The translations under genes and the position numbers were made by a program. From Alicyclobacillus sp. SO9 (GTDB taxonomy: Bacteria; Bacillota; Bacilli; Alicyclobacillales; Alicyclobacillaceae): DNA of 64,000 bases. Shown here piece by piece: positions 37,921 to 46,895 of this stretch (positions are counted from its first letter, which is position 1; each line of letters opens with the position of its first letter). The notes beneath the pieces are model-generated. The model had not been told where the DNA came from, did no database searches, and saw nothing but the letters and a program-made list of their open reading frames with translations. The stretch spans positions 806,001 through 870,000 of the forward strand of contig NZ_CP066339.1 of assembly GCF_016406125.1 (NCBI RefSeq), written 5' to 3'.

Positions 37921-37933
37921 TGAAATGGTTGTG
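37921..37933 (+). promoter_or_regulatory. Right attachment site of element 1
   Basis: TGAAATGGTTGTG shares the core GGTTGTG (37927-37933) and the preceding TGAAA with the left site. The C-terminal PrkA frame begins here with VVAHTNE. Confidence 0.88.
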
Positions 37934-38956
37934 GCTCATACCAATGAGGCGGAGTATAAGTCATTTATCAGCAACCGAAAAAATGAGGCATTACAGTCGA
38001 GAATTATTGTCATGCCTGTGCCGTACAACTTGCGTGTCGACCAAGAAATCAAGATTTACAACAAACTCGTGAAACAGAGTGATTTGAAAGACGTACACAT
38101 CGCACCTCATGCACTTCGCACAGCCGCCATTTTTTCTGTCCTGACAAGGCTGCGCGAGTCGAAGAAGCAGGGTGTGGATTTGCTCAAAAAACTGTACGTG
38201 TACAACGGTCAATCTGTGGAAGGACTGAAAGACAGTGACATCAAGGAACTGCAGCAGGAGTTTCCGGACGAAGGGATGTTTGGGCTTGACCCGCGCTACG
38301 TCATTAACAGAATTTCTACCGCTTTGATTCGCCGCGATACCACATGTATTAACGCACTGGATGTTTTGCGGGCACTCAAGGACGGTCTCAGTCAACATGC
38401 GTCTATCACCAAAGAAGAAAAAGAGGTTTTGCTTAACTACATTTCCGCGGCACGCAGGGAGTACGACGAAATGGCCAAGACAGAAGTCCAAAAAGCCTTC
38501 GTTTACTCATTTGAAGAATCAGCCAAAACCTTGCTGGATAACTATCTGGATAATGTGGAGGCGTACTGCAATTGGCAAAAAATCAAGGACCCGTTGACGG
38601 GCGAGGAAATGGATCCCGATGAGAAGCTCATGCGGTCCATCGAGGAGCAAATTGGCATCTCGGAGAACGCCAAGCGGACCTTCCGTGAAGAAATTCTGAT
38701 TCGAATCTCTACTTACGCCAGACGCGACAAGAAATTTGATTACCATTCCCACGAGCGTCTGCGCGAAGCTATCGAGAAGAAGCTGTTTGCAGACCTGAAA
38801 GATGTAGTGAAGATAACCACCTCCTCCAAGACACCGGATGAATCACAGTTGAAGAAGATTAACGATGTCACCGCAAGACTCATGGATGAGCACGGCTACT
38901 GCGCTGTCTGTGCCAATGAACTGCTTCGCTACACAGGCAGCTTGTTGAATCGGTAA
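37934..38956 (+). CDS. prkA: PrkA, 3' part (340 residues)
   Basis: The frame AHTNEAEYKSFISNRKNEA runs to the normal end ELLRYTGSLLNR, the kinase-like C-terminal domain with MPVPYNLRVDQE and LFADLKDVVKIT. An in-frame start upstream at 37883 (TTG/ATG region) reads element sequence (MLRVHWSNRF) and has no ribosome site, so this part is probably not translated alone. It needs joining to 32431-33306. The yhbH gene follows 34 bp downstream. Confidence 0.94.
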   Translation, partial: AHTNEAEYKSFISNRKNEALQSRIIVMPVPYNLRVDQEIKIYNKLVKQSDLKDVHIAPHALRTAAIFSVLTRLRESKKQGVDLLKKLYVYNGQSVEGLKDSDIKELQQEFPDEGMFGLDPRYVINRISTALIRRDTTCINALDVLRALKDGLSQHASITKEEKEVLLNYISAARREYDEMAKTEVQKAFVYSFEESAKTLLDNYLDNVEAYCNWQKIKDPLTGEEMDPDEKLMRSIEEQIGISENAKRTFREEILIRISTYARRDKKFDYHSHERLREAIEKKLFADLKDVVKITTSSKTPDESQLKKINDVTARLMDEHGYCAVCANELLRYTGSLLNR

Positions 38957-38990
38957 CAGGCCCAGACTTGGACACCAGGAGGGGTGCACC

Positions 38991-39648
38991 ATGGCAGGAG
39001 TACAGTTTACGCTGGATAAACAGGACTGGTCCCTGCATCGTAAAGGGCACCAGGACCAGGAACGGCATAAGGAAAAAGTCAAAGAAGCCATTAAGGAAAA
39101 CCTGCCGGACCTCATCAGCGACGAAGGCATTATTATGAGTGACGGCAGGAAAGTCGTTAAAATCCCTATTCGCTCCTTGGAAGAATACAGGTTTCGCTAC
39201 AACTTCAATAAAAGCAAACAGTCGGGTGCAGGCAATGGAAAGTCGAAAGTTGGAGATGTGGTGGCCAAGGACCCGTCAGGCAAGCCAGCGCCGGGGAAGG
39301 GTCAGGGGGCAGGGGATCAACCGGGATCGGACTACGTGGAAACAGATGTTGCCTTGGAGCAAATTGAGCAGGCCCTCTTCGAAAACTTGGAGCTGCCGGA
39401 TTTAGTGCCGAAATCTGACGACAATCTCGTCACACACGATGTCGATTTCCGCGATGTCCGCAAAAAAGGTTTAATGGGCAACGTGGACAAAAAGAAGACG
39501 CTGCTCGAGTCCATTCTACGCAGTCAGCGACAGAACAAAGAGCACAGAATTCTGCCGGACGATTTGCGGTTCAAGACCTGGGAAGATGTTGAAGAACCGG
39601 ACACCAACGCGGTTGTCATCGCGATGATGGATACGTCCGGAAGTATGG
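38991..39648 (+). CDS. yhbH: YhbH, 5' part (residues 1-219), interrupted
   Basis: YhbH is a sporulation protein of the YeaH/YhbH family, encoded beside prkA in Bacillus and many other bacteria. It has a von Willebrand A-like domain whose metal site is DTSGSM. The frame is normal from MAGVQFTLDKQDWSLHRKGH to MMDTSGSM, then reads DVSSLRKDK and ends at 39779. The true next residues, GLFEKYCAR, stand at 46522. AGGAGGGGTG precedes the ATG. Pairing with PrkA suggests a shared process in the mother cell. Confidence 0.95.
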
Positions 39649-39668
39649 ATGTATCGTCATTGAGAAAG
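39640..39668 (+). promoter_or_regulatory. Left attachment site of element 2
   Basis: The core GAAGTATGG (39640-39648) is repeated at 46514-46522. The element-side arm CGTCATTGAGAAAG (39655-39668) is the reverse complement, 12 of 14 positions, of CTTTCCCAATAACG at 46491-46504. In the circular form these arms flank the core as a 52-bp palindromic attP. Confidence 0.9.
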
Positions 39669-39835
39669 GACAAGCTGTCACACTCGCCGAACGATATCGA
39701 GGGCAGCTTGTGTTCGGTGGAATTTTCAACACTAGTCCGGATGAACGATACCGGGATGGTTCACACGGAGATAAAATAAGAGATAAAGGGAAAATATGCA
39801 ACAGTTCCTATGATGCATGAGAGGTGCTGTCAACA

Positions 39836-41455
39836 ATGCCAGAATACGTGATTCAAATCGATTTTACTGACCGAAAAGGCTTGGGTTACGAGATTTTTCA
39901 AGCATTTGAGGACCACGGCTGTGACAAGGTGTTTATGGAAGTGGCGCCAGGGCAGGGCATGTTGATTAAGGCACGCAGCACTTCTGCGGAAACAGTAGAA
40001 ACCCTTATGCACGATATTCGCCGGCTTGAAGGCGTAAACTCAGTTGGCATACGCAGTCAAATGGCCTACGAAGACCGCGAAAATGAACTGCGAACCATTC
40101 TCAATTCCGTGAATGAAGGCATTATCGCCATAGACCAAAATGGGATCGTCACACACTTGAATGAGAGTGCGTGCCTTATCTTGGATTACGAACCGTCGGA
40201 CATTGTTGGCAGACGGGCAGCGGAAATCCTGGGTGCTGACACACCTCTATCTAAAGTGTTCATCACAGGCCAAACCTTTCCTTTTCACGAGGGTCTGATT
40301 CACCGCAACCATCGAGCAATTCGATTTCTGGCCAGCTACGTGCCTATCATCAATGACTCCAATAAGGTTATCGGTGTTGTTGTAACGGTCAAGGCTGAAA
40401 GCCAGATTAAAGAAATGATTTCTAAGTTCGATTCTTCTCAGCACATGATTTCCTTTACTGATATCGTCTATCGCAGTGAAAAAATGAAACGGCTTGTCGA
40501 TACCGCAAAAGTGGTTGCACGAGGCAACGCTACGGTACTGTTACGAGGAGAAAGCGGAACGGGAAAGGAGTTACTGGCCAAATCCGTACACAACGAGAGT
40601 GCTCGAAAAAGCGGCCCCTTTGTCGCCGTTAACTGCTCATCACTGCCTGCCTCTTTGCTTGAAAGTGAACTGTTTGGGTATGATGCAGGTGCCTTCACGG
40701 GTGCGTTGAAGACTGGCAAGACAGGGTTGTTTGAACAGGCGCACAAAGGCACTTTGTTTTTGGATGAAGTCGGAGAACTGTCTCTGCCAATGCAGGCCCA
40801 GTTGCTTCGTGTACTGCAGGAGGGAACCATCAGGCGGGTCGGAGGAACACGGGAAATTGCAGTCGATGTCCGCATTGTTGCCGCTACGCATCGAAACCTT
40901 GAGTCTATGATTGCGAAGGGAATGTTTCGTGAAGACCTCTATTATCGATTGAACGTTATTCCTCTGCGCATTCCGCCGCTGCGTGAGCGACCTGAAGATA
41001 TTTCCGTCATCGTTGAGTTTCTGCTGAGTAAGATTTCCCGCAAGATGCGTCGAAATCGGTGCCATATTACAAGAGAGAGCATGAGTGTGCTGGAACTGCA
41101 AGAATGGCCAGGCAACGTCAGGCAACTGGAAAACCTGCTCGAACGGATTCTGAACGTATTACCAGATAATCAGGAGATAACCCCGGAACACTTATATGAG
41201 TGGACTGACGTGGTCGCAGTGTCTCCCGAGCTGAACGGGACAGACAACAAGATTGAAGTCGCGTATTCGGTAGATGAGGGATGGCCTGCGCTGCGTGATA
41301 TTGTTGCAACCGTGGAAAAACAAATTCTTACTCGAGTCCTCCGTGAATATCCGTCCTCAAGAAAAGCTGGTACAGTTCTTGGCGTCTCAAATACCACAAT
41401 TCTCAACAAAATCAAAGCTTACAACATTCCCGTTCCCCATGCCTCTGATAAGTAG
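39836..41455 (+). CDS. Sigma-54-dependent activator with ACT and PAS domains (TyrR-like), 539 aa
   Basis: Domains in order: ACT (1-78, IQIDFTDRKGLGYEIFQAF), PAS (82-195, NSVNEGIIAIDQNGIV), AAA+ (210-450) with Walker A GESGTGKE at 238-245 and the sigma-54 contact loop GAFTGA at 285-290, then a TyrR-type helix-turn-helix at the end (KAGTVLGVSNTTILNKI). ACT domains bind amino acids, here probably an aromatic one. It lies just before a permease and tryptophanase that have a sigma-54 promoter, so it is their likely activator. ATG 39836 follows GAGAGG. Confidence 0.93.
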   Translation: MPEYVIQIDFTDRKGLGYEIFQAFEDHGCDKVFMEVAPGQGMLIKARSTSAETVETLMHDIRRLEGVNSVGIRSQMAYEDRENELRTILNSVNEGIIAIDQNGIVTHLNESACLILDYEPSDIVGRRAAEILGADTPLSKVFITGQTFPFHEGLIHRNHRAIRFLASYVPIINDSNKVIGVVVTVKAESQIKEMISKFDSSQHMISFTDIVYRSEKMKRLVDTAKVVARGNATVLLRGESGTGKELLAKSVHNESARKSGPFVAVNCSSLPASLLESELFGYDAGAFTGALKTGKTGLFEQAHKGTLFLDEVGELSLPMQAQLLRVLQEGTIRRVGGTREIAVDVRIVAATHRNLESMIAKGMFREDLYYRLNVIPLRIPPLRERPEDISVIVEFLLSKISRKMRRNRCHITRESMSVLELQEWPGNVRQLENLLERILNVLPDNQEITPEHLYEWTDVVAVSPELNGTDNKIEVAYSVDEGWPALRDIVATVEKQILTRVLREYPSSRKAGTVLGVSNTTILNKIKAYNIPVPHASDK

Positions 41456-41587
41456 GGTTCTCACTGCCCATTTTACTTGGCAACTTTTCTTATCACCCCT
41501 CTCGTGCCAGCGCATGTAATCCCCTGATTTGTTTACCCAATCTCATTCTGATTGAATTGTCCTTATTCTTAGAAAAGTAGAACACTA

Positions 41588-41603
41588 TGGCACGTTCCTT
41601 GCT
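41588..41603 (+). promoter_or_regulatory. Sigma-54 (-24/-12) promoter of the permease-tnaA operon
   Basis: TGGCACGTTCCTTGCT matches the consensus TGGCAC-N5-TTGCA/T at every fixed base. It lies 44 bp before the permease start and downstream of the activator gene. Confidence 0.9.
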
Positions 41604-41646
41604 TTTAGAGTGGTGTGCGCAAAACATTTGAAGGAGGCTCAAGTTT

Positions 41647-43038
41647 ATGCGTAATGACAGCACAGGTGAAGTACATGTAAAACAACTTCGAAGAGACCTC
41701 AAAAACCGGCATATTCAGCTCATTGCCCTTGGCGGTGCCATCGGAACCGGACTGTTTTACGGCTCCGCAACCACCATTAAAATGGTTGGGCCAGGTATTA
41801 CCGTCTCCTATCTGCTTGGCGGCCTCATCATCTTTTTCATCATGCGGGCATTAGGTGAGATGTCCGTAGACGAACCTGTCTCAGGGTCTTTTAGTCATTA
41901 TGCTTATCGCCATTGGGGTGGGTTTCCCGGATTTCTCGCAGGTTGGAACTATTGGTTGAATTACATCATTGTTGCCATGGCTGAGTTAACTGCAGTCGGC
42001 GCGTACGTGCAGTTTTGGTGGCATTCCGCCCCTGCATGGCTGTCAGCTCTTATCTTTTGGGTCTTCATTACCCTTGTCAATTTGGCCAACGTGAAGGCGT
42101 ATGGTGAATTTGAGTTCTGGTTTGCTCTAATTAAGGTCGTGGCAATCATTGCGATGATTCTGCTGGGGCTCGTCCTTGTGTTTATGAGAACGTCTCACGG
42201 CGGAACGGTTGCGGGAGTGAACAACTTATGGATACACGGCGGCTTTTTCCCTCATGGTAGCAAAGGTTTTTTGCAGTCTCTGGTTGTCGTGATGTTTTCA
42301 TTTGGCGGAATTGAGTTGATTGGTATTACAGCGGGTGAGGCTCATCAGCCGGAAAAGTCCATCCCGCGGGCTATTAATCAAGTCATCTGGCGAATCCTGA
42401 TTTTCTATGTAGGTGCCCTGGCTGTCATTCTCATGATATACCCATGGAATGCCGTTGGCTCAAGCGGGAGTCCGTTTGTGGAGATTTTCAAAAATATTGG
42501 CATACCTGCTGCTGCATTTATCCTCAATATTGTCGTCTTGACAGCAGCGCTGTCTACATTTAACAGTGGACTATACAGTAACGGCCGGATGCTGCACGGT
42601 CTTGCAGTTCAAGGAAATGCACCAAAAACCTTTCTGCGTTTATGTCCAAACGGATCGCCTGTGACAGGAATCCTAGTTTCCGCAGGTTGCATTGCGCTGA
42701 CAGTACTTTTGAATTATCTCTTTCCAGGCAAGGCATTCATGTATTTGATTTCAGCTGCTACCATTGCCGCCATCATCAACTGGACAATGATTTTGTTGAC
42801 TCAACTGTTTTTCCGCAAGGGCAAAGGAGAAGCAACTCGTGATTTATTGTTCAAAATGCCTTTCTACCCGGCGTCCTCGTACGTCAGTTTGGCATTCCTC
42901 GCCCTCGTAGTGGTGGTCATGGCCTTCATGTCAGATATGCGAATGGCCCTTTACATTGCTCCCATCTGGATTGTATTCCTTTTTATCGCTTACAGAATTA
43001 AGACCAGCGTAAACACGAACAAGCAGTCCACAATGTGA
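41647..43038 (+). CDS. Amino-acid permease, AroP/GabP type, 463 aa
   Basis: An APC-family transporter with 12 hydrophobic helices. The N-terminus KQLRRDLKNRHIQLIALGGA followed by IGTGLFYG is the family signature, and FGGIELIGITAGEA is the helix-6 motif. It probably imports tryptophan or another aromatic amino acid for the enzyme encoded next. AAGGAGG precedes the ATG. A sigma-54 promoter lies upstream. Confidence 0.92.
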   Translation: MRNDSTGEVHVKQLRRDLKNRHIQLIALGGAIGTGLFYGSATTIKMVGPGITVSYLLGGLIIFFIMRALGEMSVDEPVSGSFSHYAYRHWGGFPGFLAGWNYWLNYIIVAMAELTAVGAYVQFWWHSAPAWLSALIFWVFITLVNLANVKAYGEFEFWFALIKVVAIIAMILLGLVLVFMRTSHGGTVAGVNNLWIHGGFFPHGSKGFLQSLVVVMFSFGGIELIGITAGEAHQPEKSIPRAINQVIWRILIFYVGALAVILMIYPWNAVGSSGSPFVEIFKNIGIPAAAFILNIVVLTAALSTFNSGLYSNGRMLHGLAVQGNAPKTFLRLCPNGSPVTGILVSAGCIALTVLLNYLFPGKAFMYLISAATIAAIINWTMILLTQLFFRKGKGEATRDLLFKMPFYPASSYVSLAFLALVVVVMAFMSDMRMALYIAPIWIVFLFIAYRIKTSVNTNKQSTM

Positions 43039-43049
43039 AATGAGTGTAT

Positions 43050-43127
43050 ATGACGGTTCTGGCATCACAGCTTTGGCATGAAGATTGCTTGTATAAGAGC
43101 AGAACGTATCTTTTTGCAACTGGGTAA
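43050..43127 (+). CDS. Possible TnaC-like leader peptide, 25 aa
   Basis: A 25-codon frame ([20 protein letters not shown], then LFATG) lies between permease and tnaA. It has one Trp at position 9, and its TAA stop touches the AAAGGAGG of tnaA. E. coli TnaC is a 24-residue leader with one key Trp. The ribosome site here is weak and there is no sequence similarity, so the call is speculative. Confidence 0.3.
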   Translation: MTVLASQLWHEDCLYKSRTYLFATG

Positions 43128-43140
43128 AGGAGGACTTCAT

Positions 43141-44553
43141 GTGCAATCGAATTCGAATCAACTCCAAGCTGACAATGGCAGGCAGGCAGAACCCTACAAA
43201 ATAAAAATGGTGGAGCCTATCCGTCTCATTTCCAGAGCTGAACGAGAACGAGCTCTTACCGAAGCTGGATACAATCCGTTTTCATTAAAATCAGAGGATG
43301 TTTACATTGACTTGCTCACAGACAGCGGTACCGGTGCAATGAGTGACAAGCAATGGGCAGCCCTTATGATGGGTGATGAGGCGTACGCTGGCAGTAGGTC
43401 ATTCTATAAGGTCAAAAGCGCAGTTCAGGACATTTTTGGATATGAATATGCGATTCCCACCCACCAAGGGCGGGGGGCGGAACAGGTTCTGTTCCCTCAT
43501 CTCATTAAGTACAAAGGTCAATATGTCCTCGGTAACATGCACTTTGATACCACTATGGCCCACATTGAATTGAACGGCGGGGTACCGCTGAACTTCGTGG
43601 TGGAAGAGGCTTTCGATACAAACCTGGATGTTCCTTTTAAAGGGAATTTTGATTTGGAAAAGATGGACGCGTTCATCGAAACGCACGGCCGCGAATCCAT
43701 CGCTTTCATTCTTGTGACCATCACCTGTAACTCAGCCGGGGGTCAGCCGGTGTCGATGGCAAACATGAGAGGCGCGAAGGAAATCGCCGACAAGTACGGT
43801 ATTCCGCTCTTGTTTGATGCAGCCCGTTATGCGGAGAACGCCTATTTCATTCAGCAACGTGAGCCCGGATATGCGGACAAATCAATTCCTGAGATTGTGC
43901 GTGAGACCTTCAATCTTGGTGCAGCCTTCACCATGAGCGCCAAGAAGGATGCCATCGTGAATATGGGCGGTTTGATTGGCATTAAGCATGATATCGAACT
44001 CTACCAGGCTGCGAGCGCAACCTGTGTGCCGCAGGAGGGGTATGTTACCTACGGCGGTCTGTCCGGTCGTGACATGGAGGCGTTGGCAGCGGGTCTTTAT
44101 GAAGGTCTGGATGCGGATTATCTGGCTAGCCGTATTGGACAAGTGGAATACCTTGGAAATCAGTTGCGTGAATGGGGGATCCCGATACAGTGGCCCGTCG
44201 GCGGTCATGCCGTGTTTGTGGATGCCAAGAAGTTTCTTCCCCACATTCCGGCAGAACAGTTCCCCGCGCAAGCTCTGTGCAACGAGTTGTATCTGGAGGC
44301 AGGAGTCAGAGCGGTTGAGGTAGGATCCTTGTTGCTCGGACGCGATCCTGAAACGGGGCAACAACGGGCTGCAGGCGCTGAGTTTACACGCCTGACAATT
44401 CCGCGGCGCGTCTATACGAACCGCCATATGGACGTAGTCGTTCAGGCTTTGGTACGAATTTGGGAGCGTCGGGACACCGTTCGCGGCCTTGAGTTTACCT
44501 ATGAACCTGAAGTGTTGCGCCACTTTCTGTGCCGAATGCAACCTGTTGAATGA
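43141..44553 (+). CDS. tnaA: Tryptophanase, 470 aa
   Basis: This is a PLP-dependent lyase that cleaves tryptophan to indole, pyruvate and ammonia. THQGRGAEQ binds the cofactor phosphate, [13 protein letters not shown] holds the PLP lysine and SGTGAMSD is close to the N-terminus. Tryptophanase and tyrosine phenol-lyase are close relatives: the Asp of FDTTMAH and [16 protein letters not shown] follow the tryptophanase pattern (phenol-lyase has Thr and ME-R-G), so indole production is preferred. GTG 43141 follows AAAGGAGG and gives the normal length. Confidence 0.9.
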   Translation: MQSNSNQLQADNGRQAEPYKIKMVEPIRLISRAERERALTEAGYNPFSLKSEDVYIDLLTDSGTGAMSDKQWAALMMGDEAYAGSRSFYKVKSAVQDIFGYEYAIPTHQGRGAEQVLFPHLIKYKGQYVLGNMHFDTTMAHIELNGGVPLNFVVEEAFDTNLDVPFKGNFDLEKMDAFIETHGRESIAFILVTITCNSAGGQPVSMANMRGAKEIADKYGIPLLFDAARYAENAYFIQQREPGYADKSIPEIVRETFNLGAAFTMSAKKDAIVNMGGLIGIKHDIELYQAASATCVPQEGYVTYGGLSGRDMEALAAGLYEGLDADYLASRIGQVEYLGNQLREWGIPIQWPVGGHAVFVDAKKFLPHIPAEQFPAQALCNELYLEAGVRAVEVGSLLLGRDPETGQQRAAGAEFTRLTIPRRVYTNRHMDVVVQALVRIWERRDTVRGLEFTYEPEVLRHFLCRMQPVE

Positions 44554-44624
44554 GGAACGGAACAGGTTCGCAGGACCGGAATTGAAAACTGGTTGAAAAT
44601 AGTAGGCTTTGCTGTATAGAAGAC

Positions 44625-44663
44625 CGGGACGAACTGATGTCAAATGTTCGTCCCGTTTTTTTA
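44625..44663 (+). terminator. Terminator after tnaA
   Basis: CGGGACGAAC and GTTCGTCCCG form a 10-bp stem with an 11-base loop, followed by TTTTTTTATT. A classic intrinsic terminator. Confidence 0.95.
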
Positions 44664-44682
44664 TTCTGCTTTGTGCCTAACG

Positions 44683-44724
44683 ATTTGTACTTCTAAATTT
44701 GCACTTCTAGATTTGTATTTCTAG
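44683..44724 (+). repeat. Three tandem 14-bp repeats
   Basis: ATTTGTACTTCTAA, ATTTGCACTTCTAG and ATTTGTATTTCTAG stand head to tail, 250 bp upstream of recombinase 2. The last one ends in the palindrome TTTCTAGAAA. It may bind a regulator of the recombinase. Confidence 0.75.
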
Positions 44725-44768
44725 AAATCGGACAATCTCCTTCGTGCATATGCCTCTACGAGGGGGCG

Positions 44769-44945
44769 ATGCTGTTGAATCGCGACGTCGATTTTACCCA
44801 AGTGCACGTTCATTCCCAGGTAGACGCTCCGCCATTTACTCAGTGGTTTGCGCAAGAAATTGAGCATTGGATTCGACAAACAGAGAAGCTGGAAACAGAC
44901 GTCAGGATTGGGTCTGAAGGGCTCGCAACGAAAAATGAGGGATGA
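44769..44945 (+). CDS. Small ORF before recombinase 2, 58 aa
   Basis: The frame MLLNRDVDFTQVHVHSQVDA runs to TGA 44943-44945, 24 bp before recombinase 2. AGGGGG lies only 2-3 bases before the ATG, so the start is uncertain. The WFAQEIEHWIRQTEKLE segment looks helical. It could be an accessory or directionality factor, by position only. Confidence 0.45.
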   Translation: MLLNRDVDFTQVHVHSQVDAPPFTQWFAQEIEHWIRQTEKLETDVRIGSEGLATKNEG

Positions 44946-44969
44946 AATGAAAGGAGGAACCATGATGTC

Positions 44970-46502
44970 ATGAGAAGATGCGCCGTCTACGCTCGTGTTA
45001 GCACCGATATGCAGGGGGAAAGCCTGGATAACCAAGTTGACTATGCACGCGAATACATTCGACGGCTTGGCGCTGACTATCATCTTGAAGAGGATTGCGT
45101 TTATTCAGACTCTGACCAAAGCGGGTACTATACTCGGTTCTTACAACGCCCCGCAATTCAACGAGCCATGCAGGAAGCCAAGGCACAACGCTTCGATGTC
45201 ATCGTTTTTAAAGAAATTAGTCGCATTAGTCGCGATCAGGCAGAGCATGTTGAAATTGTCAGTCGGTTCACACAGTACGGGATTCGGGTCATTGCCATTA
45301 ATGATAATCTGGATAGTAATCGTCCGGAAACACTTGATTTGTTGGGAATTCACTCTGTTATGTCAGAGATGGAAAGCAAACGTATTTCGTCACGCGTATC
45401 ATCTGGGAAGAAATCACTGGCCAGGCGTGGATTCTGGACCGGCGAAGCTCCCATAGGCTATGCGGTCAATCCTGAAACCAAGCGTCTTATCATTGATGAT
45501 TCATTCGCAAGCATTCCAAAACTCATTTTTCAACTCTTTACGAAAGAGCGATACGGTACATTCCGAATCGCCGAGTACCTTAATGACAGAGGTCTCCTAA
45601 CAAAAAATGGCCGGTTTTGGTCTCGTGTTACAGTCAATCGTGTTCTCAAAAATCCAGCATATAGAGGGGACATGGTGTACGGTCGCACCAGGAATACGCT
45701 GAAACGTGTGTTTGACGATAACGGTTATACGAAGATTCAGAGTCGGCAACAGTTGCCGGAAGAAGACTGGGTGGTCATTCAGGATGCTCATCCAGCGATT
45801 GTCGACGTTGAGACTTTTTCCTTAGCACAAAGCATCATGGCAGGCCGATCACGTCAAAATCCCCGACGGGCAAAACACCCCCTGACTGGCATTCTCAAAT
45901 GCGGCAAATGTGGCGCTGGAATGGTATGTCAGGTTCAGCGAAACAAGGGAGCCACCTACCGGTACTACTCTTGTTCACGTGCGTTCCGCTTTGGTCGAAG
46001 TTCTTGCAGTCAACCAAACGTGAATGCCGACAAACTGGAGGAAGGACTGCGGACACACCTGATTGAAGAGCTTCGTTGCTATGCACAGACACAGGTCTTT
46101 GTTACACCCAAAAAGTACGAATCGGACACGCAAAACCGAATGAGGCAACTGAATCGCCATCTTGCTAAGACACTACTCGGACTTGAACGGCTCTTGGCAG
46201 ACCCGGAGATTCCGACACACACTATGAATCGAGTAAAGAGAAGCTACATTGACGCAATACAGAAATTTGAATTGGAACAGCAAGAATTGCGGAGACAGTT
46301 CAGTACACACGAAGAGCACAGAGCACGGACAATGAAAATCCAGGACTACCTGGAATACCTCATGCATCTGGATTGGACGGATTTAACCGTATCAAGACGA
46401 TTCTTCCACACATTAATCCAGGAAATTGTCATCAATGACCTCACTGTCACAGACATAGAACTAAAATACAGTTCGCATAAAATCCAGCTTCTTTCCCAAT
46501 AA
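44970..46502 (+). CDS. Large serine recombinase 2, 510 aa
   Basis: The resolvase domain has Ser11 in [13 protein letters not shown], with [11 protein letters not shown] as the arginine-rich active loop. A recombinase domain follows ([31 protein letters not shown]), then a zinc ribbon ([10 protein letters not shown] ... C ... C) and a C-terminal coiled coil. Its stop is 11 bp from the core GAAGTATGG of the right junction. It should integrate and excise element 2. AAAGGAGG is 12 bases upstream of ATG 44970. Confidence 0.96.
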   Translation: MRRCAVYARVSTDMQGESLDNQVDYAREYIRRLGADYHLEEDCVYSDSDQSGYYTRFLQRPAIQRAMQEAKAQRFDVIVFKEISRISRDQAEHVEIVSRFTQYGIRVIAINDNLDSNRPETLDLLGIHSVMSEMESKRISSRVSSGKKSLARRGFWTGEAPIGYAVNPETKRLIIDDSFASIPKLIFQLFTKERYGTFRIAEYLNDRGLLTKNGRFWSRVTVNRVLKNPAYRGDMVYGRTRNTLKRVFDDNGYTKIQSRQQLPEEDWVVIQDAHPAIVDVETFSLAQSIMAGRSRQNPRRAKHPLTGILKCGKCGAGMVCQVQRNKGATYRYYSCSRAFRFGRSSCSQPNVNADKLEEGLRTHLIEELRCYAQTQVFVTPKKYESDTQNRMRQLNRHLAKTLLGLERLLADPEIPTHTMNRVKRSYIDAIQKFELEQQELRRQFSTHEEHRARTMKIQDYLEYLMHLDWTDLTVSRRFFHTLIQEIVINDLTVTDIELKYSSHKIQLLSQ

Positions 46503-46522
46503 CGTAACACCCAGAAGTATGG
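46491..46522 (+). promoter_or_regulatory. Right attachment site of element 2
   Basis: The arm CTTTCCCAATAACG (46491-46504), overlapping the recombinase stop, is followed after 9 bp by the core GAAGTATGG (46514-46522). Together with the left arm it defines a palindromic attP centred inside the core. Confidence 0.9.
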
Positions 46523-46872
46523 GGCTGTTCGAGAAATACTGCGCCAGGACTTTCTTTTTCTGGACTACCCGCTTCTTGCGCACCAAGTATGACAATGTTC
46601 AGATTCGCTATATCGCACATCATACCCAGGCCAGAGAAGTCAGCGAAGACTACTTTTTCAATCGTGGAGAGAGCGGGGGAACCATTTGCTCTTCCGCCTA
46701 TGAACTGGCACTCAACATCATTGAAAAGGAGTATTCGCCGCAGCGCTACAACCTGTATCCCATTCACTTTTCAGACGGTGACAATCTCACGTCGGATAAT
46801 GAAAAGTCCGTGAAGCTGGTGCAGCAGTTGTGCGACGTATCACAAATGTTTGGATATGCGGAAGTCAATCAG
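46522..46872 (+). CDS. yhbH: YhbH, middle part (117 residues)
   Basis: The frame [20 protein letters not shown] continues with the family blocks [32 protein letters not shown] and [18 protein letters not shown]. It ends in [11 protein letters not shown] followed at once by TAG. Normal YhbH goes on for some 50 residues after this point, so the gene is cut a second time here. It joins to 38991-39648 on the left. The last part is not in the window. Confidence 0.93.
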
Positions 46873-46895
46873 TAGACCTCTATATGACGTACACA

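Larger units (their letters stand above)
33307..37933. mobile_element. Element 1: 4.6-kb intervening element in prkA
   Basis: The element lies between two copies of GGTTGTG (33300 and 37927), a repeat distance of 4627 bp. It carries a large serine recombinase facing the left junction, two divergent TauE/SafE permeases and two small genes. Removing it restores the PrkA sequence ALISADE-(T/M)-VVAHTNEAEY without any gap. Near the ends lie TTCAC (right) and GTGAA (left), weak arms of a circular attP. The layout is that of sporulation-specific intervening elements. Confidence 0.93.
39649..46522. mobile_element. Element 2: 6.9-kb intervening element in yhbH
   Basis: The element is bounded by GAAGTATGG copies, a repeat distance of 6874 bp. 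Contents: a sigma-54 activator, an amino-acid permease, tryptophanase, a small ORF and a large serine recombinase whose end overlaps the right att arm. Removal gives [16 protein letters not shown], exactly the family sequence. It carries a metabolic operon rather than phage genes, which is unusual for a skin-like element. Confidence 0.94.

Noticed and set aside
37883-37933. Separate start for the prkA 3' part
   Set aside because: The residues MLRVHWSNRF come from element 1, have no ribosome site and are absent in PrkA proteins.
39649-39779. Natural C-terminus of YhbH (DVSSLRKDK...)
   Set aside because: It is element sequence. The family continues GLFEKYCAR, which is found at 46522.
41456-41590. 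TyrR-type operator upstream of the sigma-54 promoter
   Set aside because: TGTAAT...GTTTAC is present near 41515, but the spacing does not fit the TGTAAA-N6-TTTACA box.
43078-44553. Tyrosine phenol-lyase as identity of the lyase
   Set aside because: The specificity positions (Asp in [19 protein letters not shown]) follow tryptophanase, not phenol-lyase.
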